IMG/VR virus record: IMGVR_UViG_3300049893_000417
Coordinates: 1-37,013 of that record
Length of the DNA stretch: 37,013 nt
Origin: a virus
Direction: 5' to 3' (one strand)
Part shown: one piece after another, positions 11,541 to 19,951 of the stretch
Layout: each line of letters starts with the position of its first letter
How positions within the stretch are numbered: position 1 is the first letter of the stretch
Program-made: the position numbers and the translations under genes
Notes under the pieces: generated by a model
Databases searched by the model: none
What the model was told of the DNA's origin: nothing
What the model saw: only the letters and a program-made list of their open reading frames with translations

Positions 11541-11987
11541 TTAAATATCTCCGAATTGGCGGGATGTTGCCATAACAACAACATTGGAACTTCCACCGCT
11601 TACAGGCTGATTACCGCCTACTGTTGGGGTGCCGAGTGTAAGTGTCGCGCTATTGATAACTTTAAGTGAATGCACGGTATCCATTGAGCCTTTGTATCCA
11701 ATGGCAACAATATATTTGTTTATATCGTCCCTGTCAAAAGCTTCTAATCTTATTACACTGTTTGGCACTGTAAATAATCCAACGCCAAAAGAATCACTGA
11801 CTCGGTCTCTATTGATGAGTCTAAATACTTTTTGAAAAAGCCAATTAAGCCATTGTGCAGGTAATGGTTGACCTCTCGCCCCCGCGGTTTCAGGTATGAA
11901 GCCGTTAAGCATAACCGCATCGGGGGGTTGTCCTACATTTTGCTGCCCGTCAGGATAACCTACGTATCCTTCTGCAAAATCAATCAT
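11541..11987 (-). CDS. Fibre-attachment or short tail-fibre protein (148 aa)
   Basis: Starts MIDFAEGYVGYPDGQQNVGQ. It contains PETAGARGQPLPAQWLNWLF, the motif seen at the N-terminus of many phage tail fibres where they bind the baseplate. The C-terminal part is beta-rich with Gly/Ser. It overlaps the DUF2612 baseplate gene by four bases and precedes the longer fibre, so it probably links fibre to baseplate. Exact role inferred. Confidence 0.65.
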   Translation of the reverse strand: MIDFAEGYVGYPDGQQNVGQPPDAVMLNGFIPETAGARGQPLPAQWLNWLFQKVFRLINRDRVSDSFGVGLFTVPNSVIRLEAFDRDDINKYIVAIGYKGSMDTVHSLKVINSATLTLGTPTVGGNQPVSGGSSNVVVMATSRQFGDI

Positions 11988-12718
11988 TGGAAAACTCCAG
12001 TTAGATTAAAATGCCCCAATGTGTGCAAACTGTTTGGATTATACATTGCCAATGTTGGGCCGCCTACGTCTAAATACCCAAGGCCTACGTCAAGCTCGGC
12101 TGGAACACACCCACCCAGCGTAGCCGAAAAAGTGCCAGTATTTGCAGCACCGTTGCTTAGTTGAATGTCACTGCCTTCTGCCGTTAAATAGTCATTGTCG
12201 CCATTAACAAATAACTCACCAGGCTGTGGCTCTTTAGAAAATCTAAACGGTTTTTGTGCAAAAGAAACAGCCACCGGTACGGTAGAAATTCCTGCTGGGG
12301 CTAAGTCCTGAATTGCGGATTGTATTCTATAATCGACAAACAACCCGTTTGTAAAAAGAATGGATGTTGCCGGATATGTTTCAAGATATTGAGAATCAGT
12401 CGGGTGTGTTAATAATTTAAGTCCTTGGATAAGATTTTGTGGCGTACCTTTTGAAGTATTTACAAAAACCCTAAATTTTATGGCTTCTCGATAAGTGTCG
12501 TCATCCCTTCCAAAACGTTGTTCACCTACAATATAACCACAACCGTCTAATTGTTGCCCATATGCGCTATCAATCCATCGATTATTCGTAATTGCGTCAG
12601 CGTCGTTTTCTAGTATTGTTAGCGGCGCAACAATCGCTGCCATTAATGCTTGCAATTTAGGGGAATTTTGGAATTGCCCTGTAAGTCGTTCTATTGCGAT
12701 TGATTCATAATCAATCAT
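11984..12718 (-). CDS. Baseplate protein, DUF2612 family (gp48-like)
   Basis: 244 residues. The N-terminal helical part (ALMAAIVAPLTILENDADAI..NRWIDSAYGQQLDGCGYIVGEQRFGRDDDTYR) is the DUF2612/Mu gp48-like signature, with the order D..LD..G..VGE.R. The C-terminal half is beta-rich and fibre-facing. It lies directly after gpJ, as in contractile phage baseplates, and probably joins the wedge to tail fibres. Confidence 0.8.
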   Translation of the reverse strand: MIDYESIAIERLTGQFQNSPKLQALMAAIVAPLTILENDADAITNNRWIDSAYGQQLDGCGYIVGEQRFGRDDDTYREAIKFRVFVNTSKGTPQNLIQGLKLLTHPTDSQYLETYPATSILFTNGLFVDYRIQSAIQDLAPAGISTVPVAVSFAQKPFRFSKEPQPGELFVNGDNDYLTAEGSDIQLSNGAANTGTFSATLGGCVPAELDVGLGYLDVGGPTLAMYNPNSLHTLGHFNLTGVFQ

Positions 12719-12721
12719 ATT

Positions 12722-14149
12722 TTAAACCCCAAGCACGGATATTCTGCTAATATCAAACAGCGAACGCTCTGAACGATTGACACTGATATTTGCAGTAGAA
12801 TATGACGGAGTATCTGTAATTAATACAGTAATTGCGGATTCTACAGTAATTGACCCTATACCACTTGTTGCACTATAAATAGGCCCGAAGAATCTTTGTG
12901 TAATAATATCCTCTCCTATATTTAATAACTCGCCATAAGCCAAAACAGCTTCTTTAATTGATTGTGCCACCTGACTTGTCAATACCTCTTCCGCATTTAG
13001 TGCATTGACACTAACACGAATCCATGCAAACTTTTCAGACGGCCTAGAAAATTTGCATAATTGAATATCCCCGTTTTCATCGAAAACTTGAATACTTGTA
13101 TTACCGTAAGTTTCAATTCCGGCTGGTTTTATTTCAAAAATTTTATCCGCAATGGATTGATTCGCACCTCCAGATACAACAACCTCAAATGAATGCGCCG
13201 GCATATTAAAAGAATCAACCTCATTAGTTCTATTTTCATAAATAGCAACATATTCAACAGAATCAACATCTGCTAGCAGTCTGGCACGAATCGCTTGTGT
13301 TGTTGCGGCACCCGTAACACGAACGCTTATTGCGTGTCTTTCTCTTAATTCCTCGTCTGTTTCAACAAAACGCCCAATAGAACCAGGCACAAGATTATTG
13401 ACTTCATCCCAGCCTACAATAGAACTGTCAATTTTCGTAAGGGCATTGGCAGGTAACGAATACGCCCCGAGTTTTAACGCGGTAAATACAACTGGCGTGC
13501 CTAGTTTTGTAATTGATAATTTACTATCTACTGTTAGTGTAAAATCGCTATATTGGTCTGCTGACCTAAGACGTAATACTCCTGCATTTGCTGTCGCTAA
13601 AAAATTATCCGTATCAAATAATGCAGCAAGTCCAGCAACTATTTCATTTGCCGTTGCAGAAGCGTCTGAGGTGTACACAACACTTACCCCGCCCGCTATG
13701 ATTTGATAGCTAGAAGTATTTAAAATATCGACCGGCTCTATAAATACATCACCAGAACTTGAGCGAGTGATAACTGTGTCTGTTGATACTGCATATTGTT
13801 GGTTATCAATCGAACGGGCAAGTGCTCCAGCTGGTATTAACGTGCTTTCTGTGCCGTAACACATGGCAGTTACAGTAGTTGGTGCAGCGGGGAGTCTTTC
13901 AAGTCCGACAAACGATACCGCGCCATCCAGGGACGTACCTTCTGCCGAGAATGGGTACATGCTGTCGTAAGTATTTTGCAATGCCTCGTATGCATCATCT
14001 AGCGCAGCGGAAAAAATACCAACGATTTGCCCAATGACTGAATCAGCATTAGTATTAATAGGCCCTAACGCATCAGTAAAACGGCTGTCATAGTCCGTCT
14101 TAATTTCATTCAAACGCGGGCGTTCAAAGCCTTGTTGTGTCAAACTCAT
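12722..14149 (-). CDS. Baseplate wedge protein, gpJ/gp47 family
   Basis: 475 residues, the usual size of baseplate J proteins in Mu-like and Pam3-like phages. The N-terminus (RPRLNEIKTDYDSRFTDALG, INTNADSVIGQIVGIFSAALDDAYEALQ) and the GTSLDGAVSFVGLERLPA segment are characteristic. So is the later ETDEELRERHAISVRVTGAAT with a following VEYVAIYEN. It forms the wedge scaffold together with the gpW-like protein encoded upstream, with a four-base overlap. Confidence 0.9.
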   Translation of the reverse strand: MSLTQQGFERPRLNEIKTDYDSRFTDALGPINTNADSVIGQIVGIFSAALDDAYEALQNTYDSMYPFSAEGTSLDGAVSFVGLERLPAAPTTVTAMCYGTESTLIPAGALARSIDNQQYAVSTDTVITRSSSGDVFIEPVDILNTSSYQIIAGGVSVVYTSDASATANEIVAGLAALFDTDNFLATANAGVLRLRSADQYSDFTLTVDSKLSITKLGTPVVFTALKLGAYSLPANALTKIDSSIVGWDEVNNLVPGSIGRFVETDEELRERHAISVRVTGAATTQAIRARLLADVDSVEYVAIYENRTNEVDSFNMPAHSFEVVVSGGANQSIADKIFEIKPAGIETYGNTSIQVFDENGDIQLCKFSRPSEKFAWIRVSVNALNAEEVLTSQVAQSIKEAVLAYGELLNIGEDIITQRFFGPIYSATSGIGSITVESAITVLITDTPSYSTANISVNRSERSLFDISRISVLGV

Positions 14150-14493
14150 GCAGTTACCTCAACCAATCCATACGGCGTTTCAACAGAAAAATCAACGGTT
14201 AATGTACGAGTCGCATTATTAAAAATATAATCAAAAGAGACAATTTTCCGCACGCCATCAACCTCAAGAATGCTTTTCCTAATAGACGCTATCGCACCTG
14301 ATAATGTCAATTGTTTGCCTAAAATTTGCTGAAGGTAAGGTGTCCCGAATTCAGTATCTAAAAACCACTCGCCAACCCACAATTTTAGCTTAATGAGCAA
14401 TTGTTGGCGCACTTGTTCCGCCTTATCGACCAACCTAAAATCAAGGGCACTGGTGTCAATATCGTGTGATGGAGTAAGTGCAATATCAAGCAT
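14146..14493 (-). CDS. Baseplate wedge protein, gpW/gp25-like
   Basis: ATG at 14493 overlaps the spike stop; the longer frame from 14553 lies inside the spike gene. The 115 residues include QQLLIKLKLWVGEWFLDTEFGTPYLQQILGK, which holds the gp25/gpW core with the W-G-E-W-F element, then VDGVRKIVSFDY and a beta end. In contractile phages this protein nucleates sheath assembly on the baseplate. Position between spike and gpJ matches. Confidence 0.85.
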   Translation of the reverse strand: MLDIALTPSHDIDTSALDFRLVDKAEQVRQQLLIKLKLWVGEWFLDTEFGTPYLQQILGKQLTLSGAIASIRKSILEVDGVRKIVSFDYIFNNATRTLTVDFSVETPYGLVEVTA

Positions 14494-15181
14494 TTGGAGC
14501 ACCAGTATTCCCAGCACCAGGTTGTACGCCACCGTGAGTGTGTGTTCCGTCAATACGTTTACCTAGGCTTGTGATGGTTCCGGATGTATGGTTAAGATTG
14601 CCCTGCATTGTTGTGCCATTGGCCCCGCCAAGGCCTGACATGCCGTTTTGGTATGTTAGTAATCCTTCAGTTGTCAAAGTGCCCGTGTTGCGTGTGCTTG
14701 GCGTGTTGATGGTTGTGCCTCCAGGGGCGTTAATATCTAACTCCCCAGATGCAGTGATGCGAATATAAGCAGGGCCGAAGAACATAGTCATGTCCTCGTT
14801 GTTACCACTATCACCTTGCCCAGCGTTGCCAATATCGCACATGACGGCATAAGCGTCTTGCAAGTCAAACATTCTTCTGTCGTCGCTATCATCAATGGCC
14901 TGCTGCGAGAAAACAAGTAGGCACTTGTCGCCAGGTTTAATAGGCCCTTTGACACCCGCCGCACCTCCAGAAAAAGAAGGCCAACATACGCGAACATTAG
15001 GAATAATAGGGTAATCTAATAAATCGCCGTCTGCAAAACGCTTTTTCCCTATTGGCAAAACTCGCGCAAGTCCGCCGGAATAAGCTATTATAACGCCAGG
15101 TATCGCCGTATTAACGTCAAGCAATTGAGCGCGGACAAGCCCTATTAGGGCCTCAACTGCACTATTTGACGCTTCAGACAT
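14486..15181 (-). CDS. Baseplate central spike, Gp138-like
   Basis: ATG at 15181 overlaps the hub stop by one base. The 231 residues begin with an OB-like N-terminal domain (PGVIIAYSGGLARVLPIGKKRF, YPIIPNVRVCWPSFSGGAAGV, PGDKCLLVFSQQAID), the Gp138 spike pattern. A Gly/Thr-rich needle follows and ends in a HTHGG segment that could bind a metal ion. It would form the membrane-piercing tip of the tail tube. Confidence 0.85.
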   Translation of the reverse strand: MSEASNSAVEALIGLVRAQLLDVNTAIPGVIIAYSGGLARVLPIGKKRFADGDLLDYPIIPNVRVCWPSFSGGAAGVKGPIKPGDKCLLVFSQQAIDDSDDRRMFDLQDAYAVMCDIGNAGQGDSGNNEDMTMFFGPAYIRITASGELDINAPGGTTINTPSTRNTGTLTTEGLLTYQNGMSGLGGANGTTMQGNLNHTSGTITSLGKRIDGTHTHGGVQPGAGNTGAPNA

Positions 15182-16104
15182 TATTTTATATACCTCAATG
15201 TTAATTCGCTTTTCCACTCGCTACCATGGGTGTCCCCGGTATGAGTTAATTCTTCCACCCTGAAAAACTCGCCATCGATGTCTTTTGATTTCACCTGTAC
15301 ATAACCTCCAGGCTCAATAAGTGGCTGAAGCAAACAGTCCACCTTATACCCTAAAACCTGAAGCAATTCTTGTGTATTTCCATCTTTGTCTTTCTCGGTT
15401 GTCTTACGAACTCCTGCCTGATTTTTTGTAATACCTTCCTTTGCTGCTGCCTTTTCTGTCATTGTTTTCGACTCTTGCATAGGCGAACCCAAAAGTCCGG
15501 TGTCTGGCGATAGAAAATAGGCTTTTTGTTTGAATATACCGCCTTTTTTAATAATTTGAATTTCCCTGTTTTGTATCGACCACTCTAGCCCGCTATATTC
15601 GCACGCTTTATCCATGGCGTCACGAACACGACCAACGAAGGCAAAACCTGATGAGTATTTTTTTATGGCGTAGTCTTCGGGAATTCCTCGAACTGGAAGG
15701 CCGAATGACTTACTTATGGATTCTATCACTTGTTGAGTGGTTATTCCCTTTTCAAAAGAAAATGTTGCCTTTGTATCCCTAAATTCCAAAAAACCGTCTT
15801 CGATTTCTAGCTCTGTTATCCAGTCAGGACCTTCTCTAGTCGTAATAGCCCGCGTCACGTTTCCGCTAAATATAGTCTTTGCGCCTATGTCTTCTTTATA
15901 CCCAGCCTTTAAAATTAACACGTTGCCAATAACACTAATGCTTGCTTTAGTTTCTGGCGAAGTATTCCATACTTTAACCGTGCATTTATTCGGCGATTTT
16001 GTCGCGCCTTTTTGAATTGAAAACTGAATACGCAAACCACTTAGCTCACGACCTTTACCGCCTTCCTTTCCTATAACTAGAGAACATGCCCTATCAAAAA
16101 GCAT
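15181..16104 (-). CDS. Baseplate hub protein (gp27/gpD-like)
   Basis: ATG at 16104, overlapping region with the plug gene stop; the frame from 16263 lies inside the plug gene. The 307 residues start FDRACSLVIGKEGGKG. They contain the hub pattern of beta strands (LRIQFSIQKGATKSPNKCTVKVWN), a central segment (TTQQVIESISKSFGLP) and VQVKSKDIDGEFFRVEELTHTGDTHG..W near the C-terminus, typical of hub proteins. It connects tail tube and spike. Confidence 0.8.
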   Translation of the reverse strand: MLFDRACSLVIGKEGGKGRELSGLRIQFSIQKGATKSPNKCTVKVWNTSPETKASISVIGNVLILKAGYKEDIGAKTIFSGNVTRAITTREGPDWITELEIEDGFLEFRDTKATFSFEKGITTQQVIESISKSFGLPVRGIPEDYAIKKYSSGFAFVGRVRDAMDKACEYSGLEWSIQNREIQIIKKGGIFKQKAYFLSPDTGLLGSPMQESKTMTEKAAAKEGITKNQAGVRKTTEKDKDGNTQELLQVLGYKVDCLLQPLIEPGGYVQVKSKDIDGEFFRVEELTHTGDTHGSEWKSELTLRYIK

Positions 16105-16105
16105 T

Positions 16106-16540
16106 TCATTGATCCCATAGAGTAGAACCACTATCCCATTGTGTGAGACCACTATCAAAAATAGTGCCAACAATTGCCGTAGATACCTGCTCCCGCACTG
16201 GTTGCGCGGCAATAACAATATCAGGCTCATAATAATACAGGCCAAAATTAACGGCCAAGTCACTATATTCTGGACGCGCCGCCATCCCTTTTTCCTGCAC
16301 TAAGTACAAGTCCCCAAATGGCAGTAGGGTACTCTTGAATCGCCCAATAAGCGGATAATTTTTTACCATCTTGATATTTGTCAAAATTGGGGTATCGTCG
16401 GCCGTAATGACAGAAAGCGAAAAATAACCGAATCTTTCATTCCACAGAATACGCAATATGTAAGTATTGCCGCCAAGCTCAACATTAACAAACTGATCCG
16501 TTGTTTCAGGTTGCAGCGGTATCTTTTGGATGAGTGCCAT
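16106..16540 (-). CDS. Baseplate plug protein (Pam3 gp18-like)
   Basis: 144 residues. The N-terminus (IPLQPETTDQFVNVELGGNTYILRILWNERFGYFSLSV) matches the small plug-type baseplate proteins described in the simple contractile phage Pam3. The fold is a beta sandwich. It is followed by a short Gly/Ser/Trp tail (LTQWDSGSTLWD). It is one base from the Dit-like gene. The identification is by pattern and order. Confidence 0.75.
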   Translation of the reverse strand: MALIQKIPLQPETTDQFVNVELGGNTYILRILWNERFGYFSLSVITADDTPILTNIKMVKNYPLIGRFKSTLLPFGDLYLVQEKGMAARPEYSDLAVNFGLYYYEPDIVIAAQPVREQVSTAIVGTIFDSGLTQWDSGSTLWDQ

Positions 16541-17145
16541 TATTGAGTGCCCCCGAAAATGGCTTTCGCAGACCCAAAAACAGTGCTCGACATTTTTTGT
16601 ACAGTAACCGGTTGCTGCTTCCCCGCGTCTTTTTTCTGCTCTGCCTTTTTTCCAAGAGAAGCACTCGCTTTCTTGTCTTTCTTTTGGCTTATCCCTTTAG
16701 GCACATCAACAATTTGAGTTTCCACCTTGCGGATATGGATAAATTCAGCATCAAATTCTATCGCCTCACCGACACCAGGACTTCTAGGAATTGACACATT
16801 TACCAAAATCATGTCGTTGTATATTTTATATTTTGTATAAATAACAACAGGCTCTTTTAGCTTGATTAAATCATACAAAAGTTCAAATACGTCTTGGCTC
16901 TTGCTTATTTTAGGCAGTGATAAGCTACTTATGATGGGGGAATCAGTGATAAACCCTTTTATTGTCACTTTGTCTGATTGCTCAATAACATGGTCAGTGA
17001 CGGGTGCTCCTACCTCGACTGGAAAGCTAGTGGCTTCTGCGGCCCATTCATGGGATTCTGAAAGATTGGCGTCGAGTTCTATGTTCCCGTACTGATTGCC
17101 GAATGCAGTTTTAACCCATTGCCCGCCAAAATATAAGCCTACCAT
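16540..17145 (-). CDS. Dit-like distal tail/baseplate protein (tube initiator)
   Basis: 201 residues. The first 130 (NLSESHEWAAEATSFPVEVGAPVTDHVIEQSDKVTIKGFITDSP) are the Dit-like pattern common to simple contractile tails. The following region (EAIEFDAEFIHIRKVET) completes the fold. The last 50 residues are Lys/Gln/Ser-rich and probably flexible. It lies between tape measure and plug, as expected for a tube initiator. Confidence 0.8.
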   Translation of the reverse strand: MVGLYFGGQWVKTAFGNQYGNIELDANLSESHEWAAEATSFPVEVGAPVTDHVIEQSDKVTIKGFITDSPIISSLSLPKISKSQDVFELLYDLIKLKEPVVIYTKYKIYNDMILVNVSIPRSPGVGEAIEFDAEFIHIRKVETQIVDVPKGISQKKDKKASASLGKKAEQKKDAGKQQPVTVQKMSSTVFGSAKAIFGGTQ

Positions 17146-17154
17146 TGGCTCACC

Positions 17155-18840
17155 TTATGGCGCGTAAACTGCAAAATCACGGGAAAGCCTATCGTCCGCC
17201 ATCTGACTAAAAGTAGCTTTTGCGGCATTTTTCAAAAAGGCAACTTGTTCCGCAGTTGTTCCAGCAGGCACGGTAACATCCACTTGAGTATTGTTGTTAA
17301 TGTTCGGTCGGCTTGCCCCCATAGACGATGGGGCCATTTGCCCAGGTGTCACGGCACTAAAAGCATTAACACCAGTTGCTCCAGGCTTTGCATTGACAAA
17401 ATTATTGGCCCCCTCAATTTTAAACGATTCCCCAAAAAGACCGGCAACCCATTTACCGAGTTCTGTGAACTTTTCATAAAACCAAGAAAAAAGACCCGCA
17501 AACCATTCCTTTACATTTTTCCAATTAGCAATGAGCAACACACCAGCTGCAATAAGTGCACCTATTGCAAGCACAATGAGTGTGATAGGGTTCAATCCAA
17601 GCACTAAGTTAAGCATTGCAGCAACAATAATTAATCCCCTTTTTACAGCAGTAACTGCAATTATCGCGGCTTCATAGGCTTTTAATGCGGCAGTGTATCC
17701 AATAACGGCAGTCTTCCACACTGTAATCATGGCGGCAACAAACGCGATAGAGGAAGCAACACCTAGCAGTGTGTATTTAACATCTTCCCATTTGCCGACC
17801 ATTCCACCAATAAGTGAATCGCCGCCCTGAATCCATACATACAAATCTTCTAAAGCTAATGCAACTAGGGCAATGATTGCTGCCGTCTTAAGAAACGGCA
17901 ATGCAGCAGTCCATGCAACGGTGCGAAACGCCATTAAGATACTAATGGCCTTTGCACCGAATGCAACACCAATGGCAATACCAACGAAGCGGATCATGTT
18001 ATACCAACCTCCGAAGGCCTTAACTAATTTATCAATGCCGTTTTCTATTTTTGTGAAAGAAGCAAGAATAAAGTCCGCTATCTTTGTGACAAATAAAGAT
18101 TCACGGTTCATTCTATCAATCATAATCTTGAATTTATTTGTAACTATTATAAATGCTTGACCAATAGTCAACGGCATTTTAAGCATCTGAGCTGATATTT
18201 CTGGTGCCATTCGCTGGAATGCAAAGGCAAGTTTTTTTGTCGTAAGTTGTCCTGATTTTGATAAATCAAAAAACTTATCCTTTGTTGTTCCTAGCTCCTT
18301 TGCTAGCTTATCCTTAAAATCTGAGGATAGAGTTTCCATAAAGGTTCTAAATTCGTCTCCGTCGAGTTTACCTTTTTGAAATGCTTGTGAAAGTTGTAAA
18401 GTAGCCGATTCAGCCTCCGAAGCCGTAGCCCCGCCGATAATCAATGTCTGACTGATTGCATCAGTAATTTTTAAAACATCCTCTTGGCTTGATATAAAAT
18501 CGCTGGTAGCTCCAGCTAGTCGAACGTATAACTGTCCGTATGCCGTTATTGATGTTCTTGCCAGTGTCGCTCTGTCTGCTATTAAATCCAAAGCATCACC
18601 AACATCACCGATAGTTTGCGGCAATAGCCCTATGCGAGCGCGTAGGCTCTGCATTTCATCACCGACGCTTATAATTGCCTTAAAAGTTGCAAAACTAGCG
18701 AGAGAAAGGGCGATATTTCTTAAAGCCGAGGCAGCGCGTTCCGCACCATCTTTTACTTTATCAATGCCTTTATTTGCGCTATCGAGTTTTGCTTTATCTA
18801 GCGAGAATCCAAGGCGTGTAATTAATTCTCGGACAATCAA
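17155..18840 (-). CDS. Tape measure protein
   Basis: TTG start at 18840 with AGAGGTGA, seven bases after the chaperone extension ends. The 561 residues begin with the tape-measure core (GFSLDKAKLDSANKGIDKVKDGAERAASALRNI, then AYGQLYVRLAGATSDFISSQEDVLKITDAISQTL). Several hydrophobic helices follow (residues about 295-340 and 365-450), likely used for membrane passage during ejection. At about 0.15 nm per residue the length would set a tail of roughly 80 nm. Confidence 0.9.
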   Translation of the reverse strand: MIVRELITRLGFSLDKAKLDSANKGIDKVKDGAERAASALRNIALSLASFATFKAIISVGDEMQSLRARIGLLPQTIGDVGDALDLIADRATLARTSITAYGQLYVRLAGATSDFISSQEDVLKITDAISQTLIIGGATASEAESATLQLSQAFQKGKLDGDEFRTFMETLSSDFKDKLAKELGTTKDKFFDLSKSGQLTTKKLAFAFQRMAPEISAQMLKMPLTIGQAFIIVTNKFKIMIDRMNRESLFVTKIADFILASFTKIENGIDKLVKAFGGWYNMIRFVGIAIGVAFGAKAISILMAFRTVAWTAALPFLKTAAIIALVALALEDLYVWIQGGDSLIGGMVGKWEDVKYTLLGVASSIAFVAAMITVWKTAVIGYTAALKAYEAAIIAVTAVKRGLIIVAAMLNLVLGLNPITLIVLAIGALIAAGVLLIANWKNVKEWFAGLFSWFYEKFTELGKWVAGLFGESFKIEGANNFVNAKPGATGVNAFSAVTPGQMAPSSMGASRPNINNNTQVDVTVPAGTTAEQVAFLKNAAKATFSQMADDRLSRDFAVYAP

Positions 18841-18844
18841 TTCG

Positions 18845-19027
18845 TCACCTCTGTGATTTTATTGCTTCATATTGTGCCGACTCGATGTCGGCCTGCATAT
18901 CAAGGAGTGCGTTTATCTTTTGCAAGTCATCTATTGTTGCTACGCCTTCTTTGACTTCCTTAAGTGTTACCTTCCCAGCCAAAATAGGCCGCCATATCCA
19001 CAACTCGGCGCAAAGGTCATCATCTAG
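18845..19027 (-). CDS. Tail assembly chaperone, frameshift extension (gpGT-like)
   Basis: Reading on from the short chaperone in the -1 frame gives 60 codons beginning LDDDLCAELWIWRPILAGK and ending AIKSQR at TGA 18845. This is just before the tape-measure start. It has no good start codon of its own, and the acidic/Trp-rich pattern is typical of the T half of tail chaperones. It is therefore best read as the extension of a fused G-T product made by programmed -1 frameshifting near 19027-19033. Confidence 0.75.
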   Translation of the reverse strand, partial: LDDDLCAELWIWRPILAGKVTLKEVKEGVATIDDLQKINALLDMQADIESAQYEAIKSQR

Positions 19028-19470
19028 TTTTCCAGGAGTTTTTCCTTCATCTTTCCTGCCTCGGTCAGAACGCCAAAGCGTCCGACCATAGAAGAGAAAA
19101 AAGGGGAGAATTGATACCTCGCCACTTCAAAAATAAGTTCATACATATCGAACAAGTTTTCAGTAGTAAAACATTGGTCTATGTCCGTGCTGCTTTTAAT
19201 GAATTTTTTCGATTCTACGCAATAAACGCGCGCTTCAGAAAATAATGGAAGCACGATGTTGTCCATGATGGACTCGTCCACGTTGGCGGCAATAACTCGC
19301 GCAGCGTCTTTGACATCGATGCTTCCAAAGTCACCGCCAGAACTCATGAGCGACCCGAAAATGGGCACCGCTATTTTTTGAATTCTCATAAGTAGTTTAT
19401 TTGCCGAGAACGCATTCATTCTCATGCAAGTAAATTCTCGCGTGCCTATAATAAATGTTTGTTGCTGCAC
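19024..19470 (-). CDS. Tail assembly chaperone, short form (gpG-like)
   Basis: 148 residues starting MQQQTFIIGTREFTCMRMN. Helical segments follow (ANKLLMRIQKIAVPIFGSLM and NLFDMYELIFEVARYQFSPFF). This is the pattern of chaperones located between tube and tape measure in DUF3383-sheath phages. It binds the tape measure before tail assembly. Its last codons (GAA AAC TAG) include the probable slippery stretch. Confidence 0.8.
   Translation of the reverse strand: MQQQTFIIGTREFTCMRMNAFSANKLLMRIQKIAVPIFGSLMSSGGDFGSIDVKDAARVIAANVDESIMDNIVLPLFSEARVYCVESKKFIKSSTDIDQCFTTENLFDMYELIFEVARYQFSPFFSSMVGRFGVLTEAGKMKEKLLEN
19027..19033 (-). promoter_or_regulatory. Probable -1 ribosomal frameshift site
   Basis: The heptamer G GAA AAC, immediately before the stop TAG, allows tandem -1 slippage to GGA AAA. 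It resembles the GGGAAAG of lambda G-T but is not a perfect X-XXY-YYZ. The conserved extension frame opens exactly here. Confidence 0.6.
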
Positions 19471-19496
19471 ACAATCCTCCTGTAATCATTAAGCCA

Positions 19497-19940
19497 TTAG
19501 ATACCATTCCCGCCGTGGAATATCTTTAAGTCTGCCGCGCTAAATATCCATACGCGTTCCGATACTTCCTTGCCAAAAGTTGCCTCTGGGATGCTTTTAA
19601 TCCAACATTGCGTCGCTGATGCAAGCGAACGGCCTGAACCATCCAGAACACCGATTGGCACAACGGCCAAACCGTCATTAGTCAGGTCATCGACGGCAAG
19701 CAAAGATGAAAGTAAATCATTGGCTTTGCTAGTTTGCAATAACTTGAATTCAAATTCACCCATCTTGTTTGCATTACGAGCACGGGCAACGCCGCCATCA
19801 GACCCAACGCGGGTTAAATACACATCCTCCGACCGGCGAGCGATGATATGATCGCCATCACTAAACCCAGAAAGAATAACACCGCCGACGGTGCAGACGA
19901 CTTGCGAGGGATCATATGACCCGGTTAAAGTGGCACTCAT
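19497..19940 (-). CDS. Tail tube protein, DUF3277 family
   Basis: 147 residues. The sequence SYDPSQVVCTVGGVILSGFSDGDHIIARRSEDVY, then the KMGEFEFKLLQTSKANDLLSSL segment, is the DUF3277 tube pattern. Strands continue to CWIKSIPEATFGKEVSERVW. It follows the sheath gene after an 11-base gap, the universal sheath-tube order. It forms the inner tube of the tail. Confidence 0.9.
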   Translation of the reverse strand: MSATLTGSYDPSQVVCTVGGVILSGFSDGDHIIARRSEDVYLTRVGSDGGVARARNANKMGEFEFKLLQTSKANDLLSSLLAVDDLTNDGLAVVPIGVLDGSGRSLASATQCWIKSIPEATFGKEVSERVWIFSAADLKIFHGGNGI

Positions 19941-19951
19941 TCATTTTCTCC

